From NCBI GenBank assembly GCA_006218065.1, contig VBWE01000003.1:124001-188000 (forward strand): DNA of 64,000 nt, given 5' to 3'. The notes under the pieces were generated by a model that was not told where the DNA came from, ran no database searches, and saw only the letters and a list, made by a program, of their open reading frames with translations. The DNA comes from Bacteroidota bacterium. GTDB lineage: Bacteria; Bacteroidota; Bacteroidia; Palsa-965. The translations under genes were made by a program, and so were the position numbers. Shown here in pieces: positions 32,946 to 43,181 of the stretch; position 1 is the stretch's first letter; the number at the start of each line of letters is the position of its first letter.

Positions 32946-33824
32946 TTATCCGTTTACGATTTTCGAGCGCAGCTGCTCGATTTTCTGGATCAGTTGATCA
33001 AGGTCTTCTTTGGAAACTTTGACGGCATTGAAATCCACGTCATCGCTTTCTTTGATCGTTTTGATGGCGGGGATGTTTTCGTAAATGGTCTGCAGGGCGG
33101 AGAAGTCGGCAAGCAGCGTGGGAATACCGGCGTCTTTGCTTTCGTTCACTTTCAGTTCTTTAATGATGCTGCTCAGGATGGTCATCTGCTCGAGCAGTTT
33201 GGGAACGATCTTTTCGTCCGGGCTCTTTTTATAAACCTGCGCACCGATGTACATACTTTCTACCCAGGCGCCGGAATAAATGATGCCGTAAAGCTGTTTC
33301 TGATCATTCTGCGCCATGAGCATGTCGGTTTCCATCTGGATATCGGCAATTACGCCCCGAAGTGAATCCTCGTTGTCGAGATTCTTGTTGAAGCGTTCGT
33401 ACAGCCCGTTGTTTTCAAAAATTTTGCCAAGATCGACGGCGGTGGCACATTCTTTTACCACTTTCATATATTTCACGGCCTCGTTGTTCTGCTTGTTCAT
33501 CACGCAGTACGCCATGTCGGCGCTGTAAACACCCATATTCTGGGCACGCTGGAACCGGGTCGAATATTTCGAGGAAGAAGCGGCATCATGCCCCACCCCG
33601 GGAAGGTATTTCAGGCCGGATTTTTTGAAAAGTGCGGCCACCTGGAGTGGCGAAGGTAAAGTGTAGCTCACCGCGTCGTCCGAATCATCGTCCATATCGT
33701 CGGTGGTCAGGTCCGTACTGTCTTTCGGCTTGGCGGAATCTCCTGCGGGCTTGCCGGAATCACCGCTGCAGGCGGCAAGCAGCATCAGGCACGGGAGAAG
33801 AACCAGGGTCATGCTTTTTTTCAT
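32946..33824 (-). CDS. Lipoprotein of unknown function
   Basis: 292 residues from ATG 33824 (MKKSMTLVLLPCLMLLAACSG), a perfect lipobox LAAC. An acidic low-complexity linker follows (DSTDLTTDDMDDDSDDA). The rest is helical, with YSTRFQRAQNMGVYSADMAYC, VVKECATAVDLGKIFEN and a C-terminal coiled coil (SKEDLDQLIQKIEQLRSKIV). Similar proteins occur in Bacteroidota without known function; I do not recognise a named domain. It is the first gene of the 33824-32455 unit and is divergent from the chaperone operon. Confidence 0.75.
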   Translation of the reverse strand: MKKSMTLVLLPCLMLLAACSGDSGKPAGDSAKPKDSTDLTTDDMDDDSDDAVSYTLPSPLQVAALFKKSGLKYLPGVGHDAASSSKYSTRFQRAQNMGVYSADMAYCVMNKQNNEAVKYMKVVKECATAVDLGKIFENNGLYERFNKNLDNEDSLRGVIADIQMETDMLMAQNDQKQLYGIIYSGAWVESMYIGAQVYKKSPDEKIVPKLLEQMTILSSIIKELKVNESKDAGIPTLLADFSALQTIYENIPAIKTIKESDDVDFNAVKVSKEDLDQLIQKIEQLRSKIVNG

Positions 33825-34067
33825 AGCGATAAGTAAAGTCTTAGTCGGTTTTGGTTTGATTTTCAACGTGCTAAACTAAGAAAAAATCCGATCATCCCGG
33901 TTTTATGGCAGTCGGGGCCTGTTTTTTGCCGGACAACGGCTCCGGGAAAAGGCCGGCGGATTTACCTGTTAACATCTGTTAACGGGCTTCCGTTCAATCG
34001 GCCGGAGATACTATTTTTGCCCCCGTACGATCAGGCAAAAGGCGGGTTTTCCAGTGGAAAGTTTCCT

Positions 34068-34075
34068 TACATTTG
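34068..34075 (+). promoter_or_regulatory. -7 element TACATTTG of the chaperone operon
   Basis: Exact TAnnTTTG match, with TTTT 17 bases upstream. A second match, TATTTTTG, lies at 34012-34019. The position fits ATG 34117 and excludes the in-frame ATG at 34054. Confidence 0.6.
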
Positions 34076-34116
34076 CTCTTCGTTCAAAAATAGCTGACCA
34101 AAACCAACAATTACGT

Positions 34117-36264
34117 ATGAAAAAGGCAATCGCCCTAACCGTTTGCGCCCTTAGTTTTTTGACTTCACAGGTCATGGCACAGCCGGGCAAGGACCAGGTC
34201 CTCATGAATGTTTGCGGCACCAATGTGACTGTAACGGAATTCATGAGTGTTTACAAGAAAAACAATAAAGAACAGGGCAACGATCCCAAAGCGATCGACA
34301 ATTACCTCGACCTCTTCACCATCTTCAAGATGAAAGTGAAAGAAGCCGAAGAAATGAAGCTGGACACCGCGTCCACTTTCAAAACCGAGCTCGACGGTTA
34401 TCGCCGCCAGCTGGCCCAGCCTTACCTGACCGATAAAGACGTGAATGAAGCCCTGCTTCGCGAAGCGTACGACCGTATGCTCCAGGACGTTCATGCCCAG
34501 CATATCCTGATCAAATGCGATGAAAACGCGCTGCCGAAAGACAGCCAGATGGCCTGGAACCGCGTGATGATCGCGCAGGCGATGGTGAACGGGAAGCCGG
34601 TTACCAAAATGATCGACGAGTTCGACAAGCAGCTCAAAGCCGATCTTACCGCCAACGGAACAAAGAAAATGACCAAAGCCGATTCCACCACCTGGAAAGC
34701 GATGGTTGACCCGCTGCGCTCATTAGACAAGCGTTACAAAGGCAAAGCCGTTCCTTTCGGTGATGCCGCCAAAGCCCTTTCCGACGATCCTTCGGCCAAA
34801 GAAAACGGCGGCGACCTCGGGTATTTTACATCCATGCAGATGGTTTATCCTTTCGAATCGGCCGCATACAACGGCAAAGTGGGTGAAGTGAGCATGCCCG
34901 TCCGCACACGTTACGGTTTCCACCTGGTGAAAGTGCTCGACAAACGTCCCGCCCAGGGCGAAGTCCGCGTAGCGCATATCATGGTCAAAACAACGCCCGG
35001 CGGATCGGTTGACGATTCGCTCAAAGCCAAGCAGAAGATCGAAGAAATTTACGCCAAGCTGAAGCAGGGCGAGAAGTTCGAGGAACTGGCCAAACAGTTT
35101 TCCGACGATAAACCGTCTGCCGCCAAAGGCGGTGAACTGCCCTGGTTCGGCCGCTATAAAATGCCGGCGGAATTCGAAAACGTTTCTTTCGCGCTTGCTG
35201 AAAACGGCGACGTTTCGCAGCCCGTGAAAACCCGTTACGGCTGGCACCTGGTCAAGCGTCTCGAACGCCGCGGCATCGGCAAGTACGATGACATGAAGGC
35301 CGAACTCAAAACACGCATCAGCCGCGACAGCCGCTCACAGAAAGGACGCGAATCCCTCATCGCACGCATCAAGGAAGAATACACGTTCCAGGAAGAAATC
35401 CTCGTCATCAAAGGAAAGAAAAACACGTTCCCGGCGCTGGAAGCTTTCTATACGGTTATCGATACGTCGATTTACAAAGGCGTATGGACACCGAACGACA
35501 AAGTGAAAGCGATGGGCGAACCGCTTTTCCGTCTCGGCGACAAAACCTATTCACAGGCCGATTTCGCGAAATTTATCGAAACGCACCAGGCCCGCCGGGC
35601 GAAAACGAACGATATCGCATCGATCGTGAACGCACAGTACAAACAGTTTGTAGAAGAAACCTGCGTAGCGCTCGAGGAATCGAACCTGGATAAGAAATAT
35701 CCCGAATTCCGCGCCCTGATGCAGGAATACCGCGACGGCATCCTGCTGTTCGACCTCATGGACCGCAAAGTCTGGTCGAAAGCCGTGAAAGATTCCGCAG
35801 GCCTGAAAAACTTTTATGAGAAAAATAAAACGAAGTACATGTGGGATGAACGTTCGGATGCTGCCGTTTACAGCTGCGCCAGCGATTCGGTAGCCCAGGT
35901 GGTTCGTGCCATGCTCAAGAAGAAAAAGACGGACAAGGAAATTCTCGAAGCCGTAAATAAAAATTCACAGCTCAACCTGCAGGTGGAAAGCAAGCTTTTC
36001 AATAAAGGAGAAAACGAGCTTGTGGACAAGAACTGGAAAATGAAAAAAGGTATTACGGAGAATACCATGAAAGACAAAAAAGTAGTCTTCATGAGCAAGA
36101 AAAAGAAAGTGCCGCCCACGAACAAAACACTCCAGGAGGCCAAAGGTTTGGTTACCGCCGATTACCAGAACCAGCTGGAAAAGGAATGGGTGGAAAGCCT
36201 GAAGAAAAAATGCGCGGTTACAGTTAACAAAGACGTGCTGGACTCGATCAAAAAAGGGAACTAA
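34117..36264 (+). CDS. Periplasmic peptidyl-prolyl isomerase with two parvulin domains
   Basis: 715 residues from ATG 34117 (signal peptide ends VMAQPG). N-terminal SurA-like helical region, then a parvulin-like domain at VHAQHILIKCDE and a second at VRVAHIMVKTTPGG, with FEELAKQFSDDKPSAAKGGELPWFG and TRYGWHLVKRLER. The first domain carries an insertion (LTANGTKKMTKADSTTWKAMVD). A long C-terminal region without known fold follows. It should fold or escort outer membrane proteins. First of three SurA-like genes followed by a MoxR ATPase, an order common in Bacteroidota. Confidence 0.92.
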   Translation: MKKAIALTVCALSFLTSQVMAQPGKDQVLMNVCGTNVTVTEFMSVYKKNNKEQGNDPKAIDNYLDLFTIFKMKVKEAEEMKLDTASTFKTELDGYRRQLAQPYLTDKDVNEALLREAYDRMLQDVHAQHILIKCDENALPKDSQMAWNRVMIAQAMVNGKPVTKMIDEFDKQLKADLTANGTKKMTKADSTTWKAMVDPLRSLDKRYKGKAVPFGDAAKALSDDPSAKENGGDLGYFTSMQMVYPFESAAYNGKVGEVSMPVRTRYGFHLVKVLDKRPAQGEVRVAHIMVKTTPGGSVDDSLKAKQKIEEIYAKLKQGEKFEELAKQFSDDKPSAAKGGELPWFGRYKMPAEFENVSFALAENGDVSQPVKTRYGWHLVKRLERRGIGKYDDMKAELKTRISRDSRSQKGRESLIARIKEEYTFQEEILVIKGKKNTFPALEAFYTVIDTSIYKGVWTPNDKVKAMGEPLFRLGDKTYSQADFAKFIETHQARRAKTNDIASIVNAQYKQFVEETCVALEESNLDKKYPEFRALMQEYRDGILLFDLMDRKVWSKAVKDSAGLKNFYEKNKTKYMWDERSDAAVYSCASDSVAQVVRAMLKKKKTDKEILEAVNKNSQLNLQVESKLFNKGENELVDKNWKMKKGITENTMKDKKVVFMSKKKKVPPTNKTLQEAKGLVTADYQNQLEKEWVESLKKKCAVTVNKDVLDSIKKGN

Positions 36265-36342
36265 GAGGCAACCCTTGGGAAGGATTTTCGTCCTACTTAT
36301 ATGATCTGCACCAGCGTCGCCCAAAACGATACATAATTATCC

Positions 36343-37239
36343 ATGAAACCCGGAATGTCTGATATAATCCAAAAGTCGATATTCCGGGTTTTGCTTTGCC
36401 TTCCCCTGCTGCTTCCTTCGTGCAAGATGGAACAGCAAAAGGAAGAGGACAAAGGCGAGGTGGTGGCGCAGGTTTACAATTACAAACTTTACAAATCGGA
36501 CCTCGCGGATATGGTGCCCGGCGGGAAATCGAAAGAGGACAGCGCGCGCATCATCGACAATTACATAAACAGCTGGGTGCACGAAATGGTACTCTATCAT
36601 AAAGCGGAGCAGAATCTTTCGGCGCAGCAGAAAAACGTGGACAAGCAACTCGAGGATTTCAGGCGTTCCCTGGTCGTATATGCGTATGAAAAAGAACTCG
36701 TGCGGCAGAAACTCGATACGGTTGTCGGTGAAGAGGAGATCGGGCAGTATTATGATCTGCACCAGCAGGATTTCGAACTGAAAGACAATATCCTCAACGT
36801 GGTATATGTAAAAGTGGACAAGAAAGCTCCGCAGCTTGCCAAACTGCGCACGCTGTACAAATCGGACAAGCCGGCGGATAAACAGGACCTGGAAAAATAC
36901 TGCAAACAGTTTGCGCAGAACTATTACCTCGAGGAGAATACCTGGCTGCTTTTCGACGACCTGCTCAAGGAAATCCCGATCCAGACGTACAACAAAGAAC
37001 TTTTCCTGCAGAACAACCGCTTCGTGGAAGTAGCCGATTCATCGAGCTATTATTTCGTCAACATCAAGGGATTCAAGATCCGGAACAGCATTTCGCCGCT
37101 TGCTTTCGAGCGTGAGAATATCCGGAACATCATCCTGAATAAACGCAAACAGGAGCTCACCGAAAAAATGAAAAAAGATCTGCTTGCGGAAGCGCAGAGC
37201 AGCGGCGAGATAAAAATAACACCCGGTAAAAAACCATGA
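36343..37239 (+). CDS. SurA-like lipoprotein without a clear PPIase domain
   Basis: 298 residues (287-295 if a later ATG is used). The lipobox is LLLPSCKMEQ. After it comes a SurA N-domain-like region (VVAQVYNYKLYKSDLADMVP, YINSWVHEMVLYHKAEQNL) and then a region where a parvulin domain would sit (ILNVVYVKVDKKAPQLAKLRTLY), lacking the usual GG-W and H-x-I motifs. It is probably a chaperone without isomerase activity, as in other Bacteroidota triple clusters. Its stop overlaps the next start (ATGA at 37236-37239). Confidence 0.82.
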   Translation: MKPGMSDIIQKSIFRVLLCLPLLLPSCKMEQQKEEDKGEVVAQVYNYKLYKSDLADMVPGGKSKEDSARIIDNYINSWVHEMVLYHKAEQNLSAQQKNVDKQLEDFRRSLVVYAYEKELVRQKLDTVVGEEEIGQYYDLHQQDFELKDNILNVVYVKVDKKAPQLAKLRTLYKSDKPADKQDLEKYCKQFAQNYYLEENTWLLFDDLLKEIPIQTYNKELFLQNNRFVEVADSSSYYFVNIKGFKIRNSISPLAFERENIRNIILNKRKQELTEKMKKDLLAEAQSSGEIKITPGKKP

Positions 37240-38633
37240 GTACTATGTATTTTCAAAACAGGATAAGCCGCTTCCTTTTTTCCGCAACGCTGTTCGTTTT
37301 CGCTGCTTTTGCAGTGCAGGCGCAGCCCGGCGGACAGGTGGTCGATCGTATCGTGGCCGTGGTCGGCGGGCAGATGGTGAAATATTCCGAACTGCAGAAC
37401 AACCTGATGCAACTGAAGAACAGCGGCGCACCGACCAATGAAAATTCGCTTACGGAAGTGCTCGAAGAACTGATGCTGCAGAAACTACTGGTTTCGCAGG
37501 CCTACCGCGACAGTCTGAAAGTGGGCGACGGGGAAGTGGACCAGGAAATCGACCGGCGCATGCGGTATTACCTGCAGCAGTTCGGTACCACGGAAGCCTT
37601 CGAACAATTTTACGGCAAATCCGTCGAAGCGTTCAAGCTCGAACTGCGTGAAAAAATCCGGGAACTGCTGCTCGCCCAGCGGATGCAGGCGAAAGTGATC
37701 GGCGATATCACCGTTTCGCCTTCGGAAGTAAAAGCGTATTTCAACGGTATTCCGAAAGACAGTCTCCCGTTCATCAACGCGGAAATCGAAGTAGGGCACA
37801 TCGTCGCCAAACCGAAAGTGAATACCGAACTGAAAGAATACACGAAAAAAAACCTGGAAGATTTGCGCGGCCGCATCATGCGCAACGAAATCGATTTCTG
37901 CGCCGCCTGCCGGAGCTATTCGGAAGACCCGGGATCGATCGATAACTGCTGCACGTATAAAAACGTTCGCCGCGGCATGTTCGTGCCGGAATTCGAAGCG
38001 GTGGCTTTCCGCCTGAAAGAAGGAGAAATTTCGGAAATCGTGGAAACGGAATACGGCTACCACATCATCAAACTGATCGCGCGTAAAGGCGACGAGATTG
38101 ATGTGGCGCATATCCTGCGCGTTCCCCCGATCACCGCCGAAGACCTGCGCGTATCGAAAACACGCCTCGACAGCATCCTGCACCTGATCGAAATCGATAC
38201 CGTGGATTTCTGCGAAGCAGCAGCCAAATATTCTGACGAAGAAGATTCGCGTTACAATTGCGGGCTGATCCTGAACCCGCAAACCGGCACTTCGCGGATC
38301 GAAACGAGTATGCTCGGGCAGATCGATCCCACGCAGGGATTCCCGCTTTTCCTTGACGAGATGAAAACAGGCGCCATTTCAAAACCCGTGCTGATGACCA
38401 CGCGCGACGGCCGCCAGGCGTACCGGCTGGTCTGGCTCAAGTCGAGGATCGAACCGCATATCGCCAACCTGATCCAGGATTACCAGCGGATGCAGGACGA
38501 TGCACAGATTGACAAGCAAAGAAAGACGCTCGATACCTGGGTGAACCGGAAGCTGGAAACCACCTATGTCCACATTGCCGATGACTTTAAAAACAGTAAG
38601 TTTGAACATGGCTGGCTGAAATACGCGAAGTAG
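37236..38633 (+). CDS. surA: SurA family periplasmic chaperone/PPIase
   Basis: 465 residues with a signal peptide (FLFSATLFVFAAFAVQAQ). SurA N-domain VVDRIVAVVGGQMVKYSELQ is diagnostic. Two parvulin domains follow: EVGHIVAKPKVN...EIDFCAACRSYSEDPGSIDNCC...FEAVAFRLKEGEISEIVETEYGYHIIKL, and DVAHILRVPP...EAAAKYSDEEDSRYNCG. The unusual cysteine pairs (CAAC, NCC, RYNCG) stand where GG-LGW is usual. It escorts beta-barrel proteins to the BAM complex. It is translationally coupled to the preceding lipoprotein gene. Confidence 0.92.
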   Translation: MSTMYFQNRISRFLFSATLFVFAAFAVQAQPGGQVVDRIVAVVGGQMVKYSELQNNLMQLKNSGAPTNENSLTEVLEELMLQKLLVSQAYRDSLKVGDGEVDQEIDRRMRYYLQQFGTTEAFEQFYGKSVEAFKLELREKIRELLLAQRMQAKVIGDITVSPSEVKAYFNGIPKDSLPFINAEIEVGHIVAKPKVNTELKEYTKKNLEDLRGRIMRNEIDFCAACRSYSEDPGSIDNCCTYKNVRRGMFVPEFEAVAFRLKEGEISEIVETEYGYHIIKLIARKGDEIDVAHILRVPPITAEDLRVSKTRLDSILHLIEIDTVDFCEAAAKYSDEEDSRYNCGLILNPQTGTSRIETSMLGQIDPTQGFPLFLDEMKTGAISKPVLMTTRDGRQAYRLVWLKSRIEPHIANLIQDYQRMQDDAQIDKQRKTLDTWVNRKLETTYVHIADDFKNSKFEHGWLKYAK

Positions 38634-38649
38634 CCCTCAAATAACTCCT

Positions 38650-39615
38650 ATGGAACAGTTTAAATCTGATGTTGAAGCGGTTGATTTTTTCAACGACCGG
38701 TATAAAAAACTGCAGGCCGAAATCCACAAAGTGATTGTCGGGCAGGATGAAGTAGTGAAAGATGTGCTGATCTCTATTTTCAGCAACGGGCATTGCCTGC
38801 TTGTCGGTGTTCCCGGCCTGGCGAAAACCCTGCTCGTGAATACGATCGCGAATACGCTCGGTCTTACGTACAACCGTATCCAGTTTACTCCCGACCTGAT
38901 GCCGAGCGATATCATCGGTACCGAGATTCTCGATGAATCCAGGCAGTTTCGTTTTGTGAAAGGACCTTTGTTCGCGAACATCATTCTTGCGGATGAGATC
39001 AACCGTACTCCGCCGAAAACACAATCGGCCCTGCTCGAAGCCATGCAGGAAAAAACAGTTACCACTGCCGGGAAACGATACGATCTGCCCAAACCGTTTT
39101 TCGTACTCGCTACGCAAAACCCGATCGAGCAGGAGGGAACCTACCCGCTGCCCGAAGCGCAGCTCGACCGTTTTATGTTCAACGTATGGCTTACCTATCC
39201 GAAGTACCAGGACGAACTCCAGGTGGTGAAAAACACGACTTCCGATTATAACGTGAAGCTGGAAAAAATCCTCGGTGCGGATGAAATCCTGTACCTGCAG
39301 GACCTGGTGCGCCGCGTACCGGTTACGGACAACGTACTGGAATATGCCGTGAAGCTCGCCGTGAAAACACGTCCGAATACGGCCGATGCAACCGCCGAAG
39401 TCAATAAATTTCTTTCCTGGGGCGCCGGGCCGCGCGCTTCGCAGTACCTCGTACTCGGCGCGAAGTGCCATGCCATCGTCAGCGGAAAATATTCGCCCGA
39501 TATCGAAGATGTGAAAGCGGTCGCTCCTGCCATTCTCCGTCACCGCATCGTACGGAATTATAAAGCGGAAGCGGAAGGAATCAGCGTGGAGGATCTTATT
39601 GCAAAGCTTATGTAA
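38650..39615 (+). CDS. MoxR family AAA+ ATPase
   Basis: 321 residues. Walker A GVPGLAKTLLV, Walker B ILADEINRTPPKTQSALLEAMQE, sensor 1 FFVLATQNPIEQEGTYPLPEAQLDRFM. C-terminal lid RASQYLVLGAKCHAI and DIEDVKAVAPAILRHRIV. MoxR ATPases act as chaperones that insert cofactors or activate VWA-domain partners, usually together with DUF58 and BatA genes; those genes are not in the window. It follows surA by 16 bases and is probably cotranscribed. A palindrome at 39622-39642 follows the stop. Confidence 0.93.
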   Translation: MEQFKSDVEAVDFFNDRYKKLQAEIHKVIVGQDEVVKDVLISIFSNGHCLLVGVPGLAKTLLVNTIANTLGLTYNRIQFTPDLMPSDIIGTEILDESRQFRFVKGPLFANIILADEINRTPPKTQSALLEAMQEKTVTTAGKRYDLPKPFFVLATQNPIEQEGTYPLPEAQLDRFMFNVWLTYPKYQDELQVVKNTTSDYNVKLEKILGADEILYLQDLVRRVPVTDNVLEYAVKLAVKTRPNTADATAEVNKFLSWGAGPRASQYLVLGAKCHAIVSGKYSPDIEDVKAVAPAILRHRIVRNYKAEAEGISVEDLIAKLM

Positions 39616-39621
39616 TACATA

Positions 39622-39642
39622 GGGCGATTCACTGAATCGCCC
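39622..39642. repeat. Palindrome GGGCGATTC-ACT-GAATCGCCC
   Basis: 9-bp perfect stem, 3-base loop. Same core as 40204-40246; the two copies flank the small membrane protein gene. Serves as a possible terminator between convergent genes or as a REP-like unit. Confidence 0.85.
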
Positions 39643-39656
39643 GTACGAAGTATCCG

Positions 39657-40160
39657 TTAATTATATAGACGAGTCCACGCTGAAGTAACAGTTGCCGTTT
39701 TTTCTTTCTGCATACCTGCTCTGTCGCTGCCGGCACGGTAAGCGGCAATGCTCATCAGGAGAATCACGACAAATGAAATGATTGTGAAAACCATATTCTT
39801 CTCCTGGATTTCTTTCCCTTGTCTTAAACTCAGGAAAAAAACGACGATCGCGAACAGGGCGAGCAAAATGCCTGCAATCAGCATCAGCGTTCCGCCCGGC
39901 CAGTGCTGGATACCGAATAACAAGCCGGCGGACAGTGCAACCAGGGCTATCGCACTGATCATGCGCGAGAGTTTGACGATTTTCGGAAAATCTTCTGCGT
40001 TGACATAAGCCATCAGCGCGGGCTGATAGAGGAATCCAAAAACACCAAACCCGAGGATCAGGCTGATTCCCGCGCCCGGGAAGTGCATGAACTTAAAGAT
40101 GGTACCGATGGAAACCAGCACAAGGCTGATGATGGCGAGGAGAAGGGACGTTTTACGCAT
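39657..40160 (-). CDS. Four-helix membrane protein with GldL-like motifs
   Basis: 167 residues from ATG 40160 (MRKTSLLLAIISLVLVSIG). It has four or five membrane helices. Two pairs share a motif: FKFMHFPGAGISLILGFG and FGIQHWPGGTLMLIAG, i.e. F-x-x-x-H-x-PG-x(4)-L-x-x-G. The same F-x-x-M-H-W-PG pattern occurs in the membrane helices of GldL, the T9SS motor protein, but the cytoplasmic part of GldL is missing. Function unknown. The gene stands alone and has GGGCGATTC palindromes on both sides. Confidence 0.75.
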   Translation of the reverse strand: MRKTSLLLAIISLVLVSIGTIFKFMHFPGAGISLILGFGVFGFLYQPALMAYVNAEDFPKIVKLSRMISAIALVALSAGLLFGIQHWPGGTLMLIAGILLALFAIVVFFLSLRQGKEIQEKNMVFTIISFVVILLMSIAAYRAGSDRAGMQKEKTATVTSAWTRLYN

Positions 40161-40203
40161 GTGTTTATGAGTAGCGACTATGTACGGGCGATTCACGGAG
40201 TAC

Positions 40204-40246
40204 CTACTTCGTAGGGGCGATTCAGTGAATCGCCCCTACGAAGTAG
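40204..40246. repeat. 20-bp perfect palindrome, REP-like
   Basis: CTACTTCGTAGGGGCGATTC (40204-40223), loop AGT, exact complement (40227-40246). A degraded partner sits just upstream (TACGGGCGATTCACGGAGTA, about 40182-40201). Confidence 0.9.
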
Positions 40247-40303
40247 CGATTAAATGTACCTGTTACGCTGGACCGATTACGTATACCTGTTACGCCGAAC
40301 CAA

Positions 40304-43177
40304 CTACACCGCACCTACCAAATCCAACTCCTCTTTCAAAAACTTCGCCGTGTAGCTGTTCTTGTTTTTGATTACCATCTCCGGCGTTCCCTCGCACAAA
40401 ATCATCCCACCGCCGCTTCCGCCTTCCGGGCCGAGGTCGATAATCCAGTCGGCAACTTTGATGATGTCCAGGTTATGTTCAATTACCAGTACGCTGTTGC
40501 CGTTGTCCACGAGTTTGTTCAGCACTTCGAGCAGGATGCGGATGTCCTCGAAATGCAAACCGGTCGTCGGTTCGTCGAGGATATACAGCGTGCTGCCGGT
40601 TTCTCTTTTGGCGAGTTCGGTGGCGAGTTTCACGCGCTGCGCTTCACCTCCGCTGAGCGTAGTGCTTTGCTGCCCGAGCGTAACATAACCGAGCCCGACA
40701 TCGTGCAGGGCTTTTACACGCTGCAGGATGGACGGATGGTTTTCGAAAAATTCCACGGCCTGGTCGATGGTCATGTTCAGCACATCGCTGATCGATTTTC
40801 CTTTGTAGCGGATCTCGAGTGTTTCACGGTTGTAGCGTTTGCCGTTGCAGGTTTCGCAGTTCACGTACACGTCGGGCAGGAAATTCATCTCGATGGTGCG
40901 GAGCCCGGCGCCCTGGCAGGTTTCGCAGCGACCGCCTTTTACGTTGAAGGAAAAACGCCCCGGTTTGTACCCGCGGATTTTCGCTTCGGGCAGTTCGGCA
41001 AACAAATTGCGGATATCGGAAAATACGTTGCAGTACGTGGCCGGGTTTGAGCGGGGCGTACGCCCGATAGGACTCTGGTCGATCTCGATCACTTTATCGA
41101 TATACTGCAGGCCGTGAATTTTTTTGTATGGCAGCGGTTTCCGCTCGCTCCGGTAAAAATGTTTGTTCAGGATCGGGTACAGCGTTTCGTTGATCAGCGA
41201 AGATTTGCCGGAACCGCTTACGCCGGTGATGCAGACGAATTTGCCGAGCGGGATTTCCACCGTTACGTTTTTCAGGTTGTGGCCGGTGCAATCGTCGAGG
41301 ATGATGCTTTTGCCGCTGCCTTTCCGGCGGACAGGAGGAACGACGATGCTTTTTTTGCCCGTGATATAATCGGCGGTGAGCGTATCGAATTTCAGCATCT
41401 CGTCGGGACTTCCTTCGGCAACGATATGTCCGCCGTGGATACCGGCGTGCGGGCCGATGTCCACCACGTGGTCGGCAGCCATGATCATTTCCTTGTCGTG
41501 TTCCACCACGATCACGCTGTTGCCGATATCGCGCAGTCTCTTCAGCGAATCGATCAGGCGGATATTGTCGCGCTGGTGCAGGCCGATGCTCGGTTCGTCG
41601 AGGATATAAAGCACACCCACGAGTTGTGAACCGATCTGCGTGGCTAAGCGTATCCGTTGCGCTTCGCCGCCGGAAAGCGAGCGTGAACTACGGTCGAGGG
41701 TCAGGTAATCGAGGCCGACGTCGAGCAGGAACCGGATGCGTGCGCGGATTTCTTTCAGCACTTCGCGCGCGATGATCTGCTGTTTTTCACTGATCCGTTC
41801 TTCGATACCTTCCATCCAGCGATCCAGCATCACGATATCGAGCGAAGCCAGCTCGGCGATATTTTTATCGTCGACTTTAAAGTAAAGCGCTTCTTTTTTC
41901 AGGCGCGCGCCGGAGCATTTCGGGCAAACGGCTTCGTTCATGAATTCCTGCGCCCATTTCTGCACACCAGCCGAGCCCGCTTCTTGTTCCTGCCGCGCGA
42001 TGAAATTCACCACGCCTTCGAAGGAAAGCGAATAGCTTGTCGCGCTGCTGTAATTGTCGGCTTTTACTTTCAGCACCTCGTCGGTTCCGTAAAGAATGGC
42101 GTTCAGGGCGTCCTCGGGAATATCTTTGATCGGGTCGCCGACTTTGAATTTGTACTTATCGGCGATCGCGTCGATCTGTTTGAATATCCAGCTGCTGCGG
42201 TATTCCCCGAGCGGAACGATGCCGCCGGCCTTGATGCTTTTCGCCGTGTTCGGGATGATCTTGGCGATGTCGATCTCGAGCACGTGGCCCAGTCCGTTAC
42301 AGCGCGGACAGGCCCCGTAAGGCGAGTTGAAGGAAAATAAATTCGGCGCCGGTTCGTCATACGATATGCCCGAGGTGGGACACATGAGGTGCCGGCTGAA
42401 ATGCTGTACTTCTTCTGAATCCGCTTTGCTGATCATCAGGCTGCCTTTGCCGTGGCGCATGGCGAGTTTTACGGATTCGGCGAGCCGCTGGCGATCGTCG
42501 CTGCTCACGGAGATCCGGTCGATGACGATTTCAATATCGTGTACTTTGTACCGGTCGAGCTGGACGCGGGAAGTAAGTTCAATCACTTTTCCGTCGACAC
42601 GTGCGCGCAGGAAACCCCATTTCCGGATCTGCTCGAACAGTTCGCGGTAATGTCCTTTCCGTCCTTTGACGATCGGGGCGAGGACGATAATTTTTTCGCC
42701 GGAAAATTTCTGGAGGATGAGATCGATGACCTGGTCTTCGCTGTACCGGATCATTTTTTCGCCCGTTACATACGAGTAAGCATCGGAAGCGCGCGCATAA
42801 AGCAGGCGGAAGAAGTCATAGATCTCCGTGATCGTGCCGACCGTGGAGCGCGGATTTTTGTTTACGGTTTTCTGCTCGATGGAAATGACCGGGCTGAGTC
42901 CCGTGATCTTATCCACGTCAGGTCTTTCGAGATCGCCGAGAAACTGGCGTGCGTACGATGAAAACGTTTCGATGTAGCGGCGCTGTCCTTCGGCATAAAT
43001 CGTATCGAAGGCGAGTGATGATTTTCCCGAACCGGAAAGACCGGTGATGACCACGAGTTTGTTGCGCGGAATGCTGACGCTGATATCTTTCAGGTTATGC
43101 ACCCGCGCGCCGATTACTTCGAGGCGTTCAATTTCACTTTCAGCAAGGGGAATATGTTCGTTTTTTCCGGAAGCCAT
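40304..43177 (-). CDS. uvrA: Excinuclease ABC subunit A
   Basis: 957 residues, full length. Walker A sites [14 protein letters not shown] and [17 protein letters not shown] signatures [12 protein letters not shown] and [12 protein letters not shown]. Zinc-finger cysteines are in [26 protein letters not shown] and CETCNGKR. It finds bulky DNA damage and loads UvrB for nucleotide excision repair. Last gene of an operon that otherwise serves cell envelope polysaccharide (WecA-like, lytic transglycosylase). The start lies four bases after the transglycosylase stop. Confidence 0.98.
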   Translation of the reverse strand: MASGKNEHIPLAESEIERLEVIGARVHNLKDISVSIPRNKLVVITGLSGSGKSSLAFDTIYAEGQRRYIETFSSYARQFLGDLERPDVDKITGLSPVISIEQKTVNKNPRSTVGTITEIYDFFRLLYARASDAYSYVTGEKMIRYSEDQVIDLILQKFSGEKIIVLAPIVKGRKGHYRELFEQIRKWGFLRARVDGKVIELTSRVQLDRYKVHDIEIVIDRISVSSDDRQRLAESVKLAMRHGKGSLMISKADSEEVQHFSRHLMCPTSGISYDEPAPNLFSFNSPYGACPRCNGLGHVLEIDIAKIIPNTAKSIKAGGIVPLGEYRSSWIFKQIDAIADKYKFKVGDPIKDIPEDALNAILYGTDEVLKVKADNYSSATSYSLSFEGVVNFIARQEQEAGSAGVQKWAQEFMNEAVCPKCSGARLKKEALYFKVDDKNIAELASLDIVMLDRWMEGIEERISEKQQIIAREVLKEIRARIRFLLDVGLDYLTLDRSSRSLSGGEAQRIRLATQIGSQLVGVLYILDEPSIGLHQRDNIRLIDSLKRLRDIGNSVIVVEHDKEMIMAADHVVDIGPHAGIHGGHIVAEGSPDEMLKFDTLTADYITGKKSIVVPPVRRKGSGKSIILDDCTGHNLKNVTVEIPLGKFVCITGVSGSGKSSLINETLYPILNKHFYRSERKPLPYKKIHGLQYIDKVIEIDQSPIGRTPRSNPATYCNVFSDIRNLFAELPEAKIRGYKPGRFSFNVKGGRCETCQGAGLRTIEMNFLPDVYVNCETCNGKRYNRETLEIRYKGKSISDVLNMTIDQAVEFFENHPSILQRVKALHDVGLGYVTLGQQSTTLSGGEAQRVKLATELAKRETGSTLYILDEPTTGLHFEDIRILLEVLNKLVDNGNSVLVIEHNLDIIKVADWIIDLGPEGGSGGGMILCEGTPEMVIKNKNSYTAKFLKEELDLVGAV

Positions 43178-43181
43178 GAGG

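Noticed and set aside
36300-36766. 16-base exact repeat TATGATCTGCACCAGC at 36300 and 36751
   Set aside because: One match of this length is expected by chance in a window this size, and the second copy is inside a coding frame.
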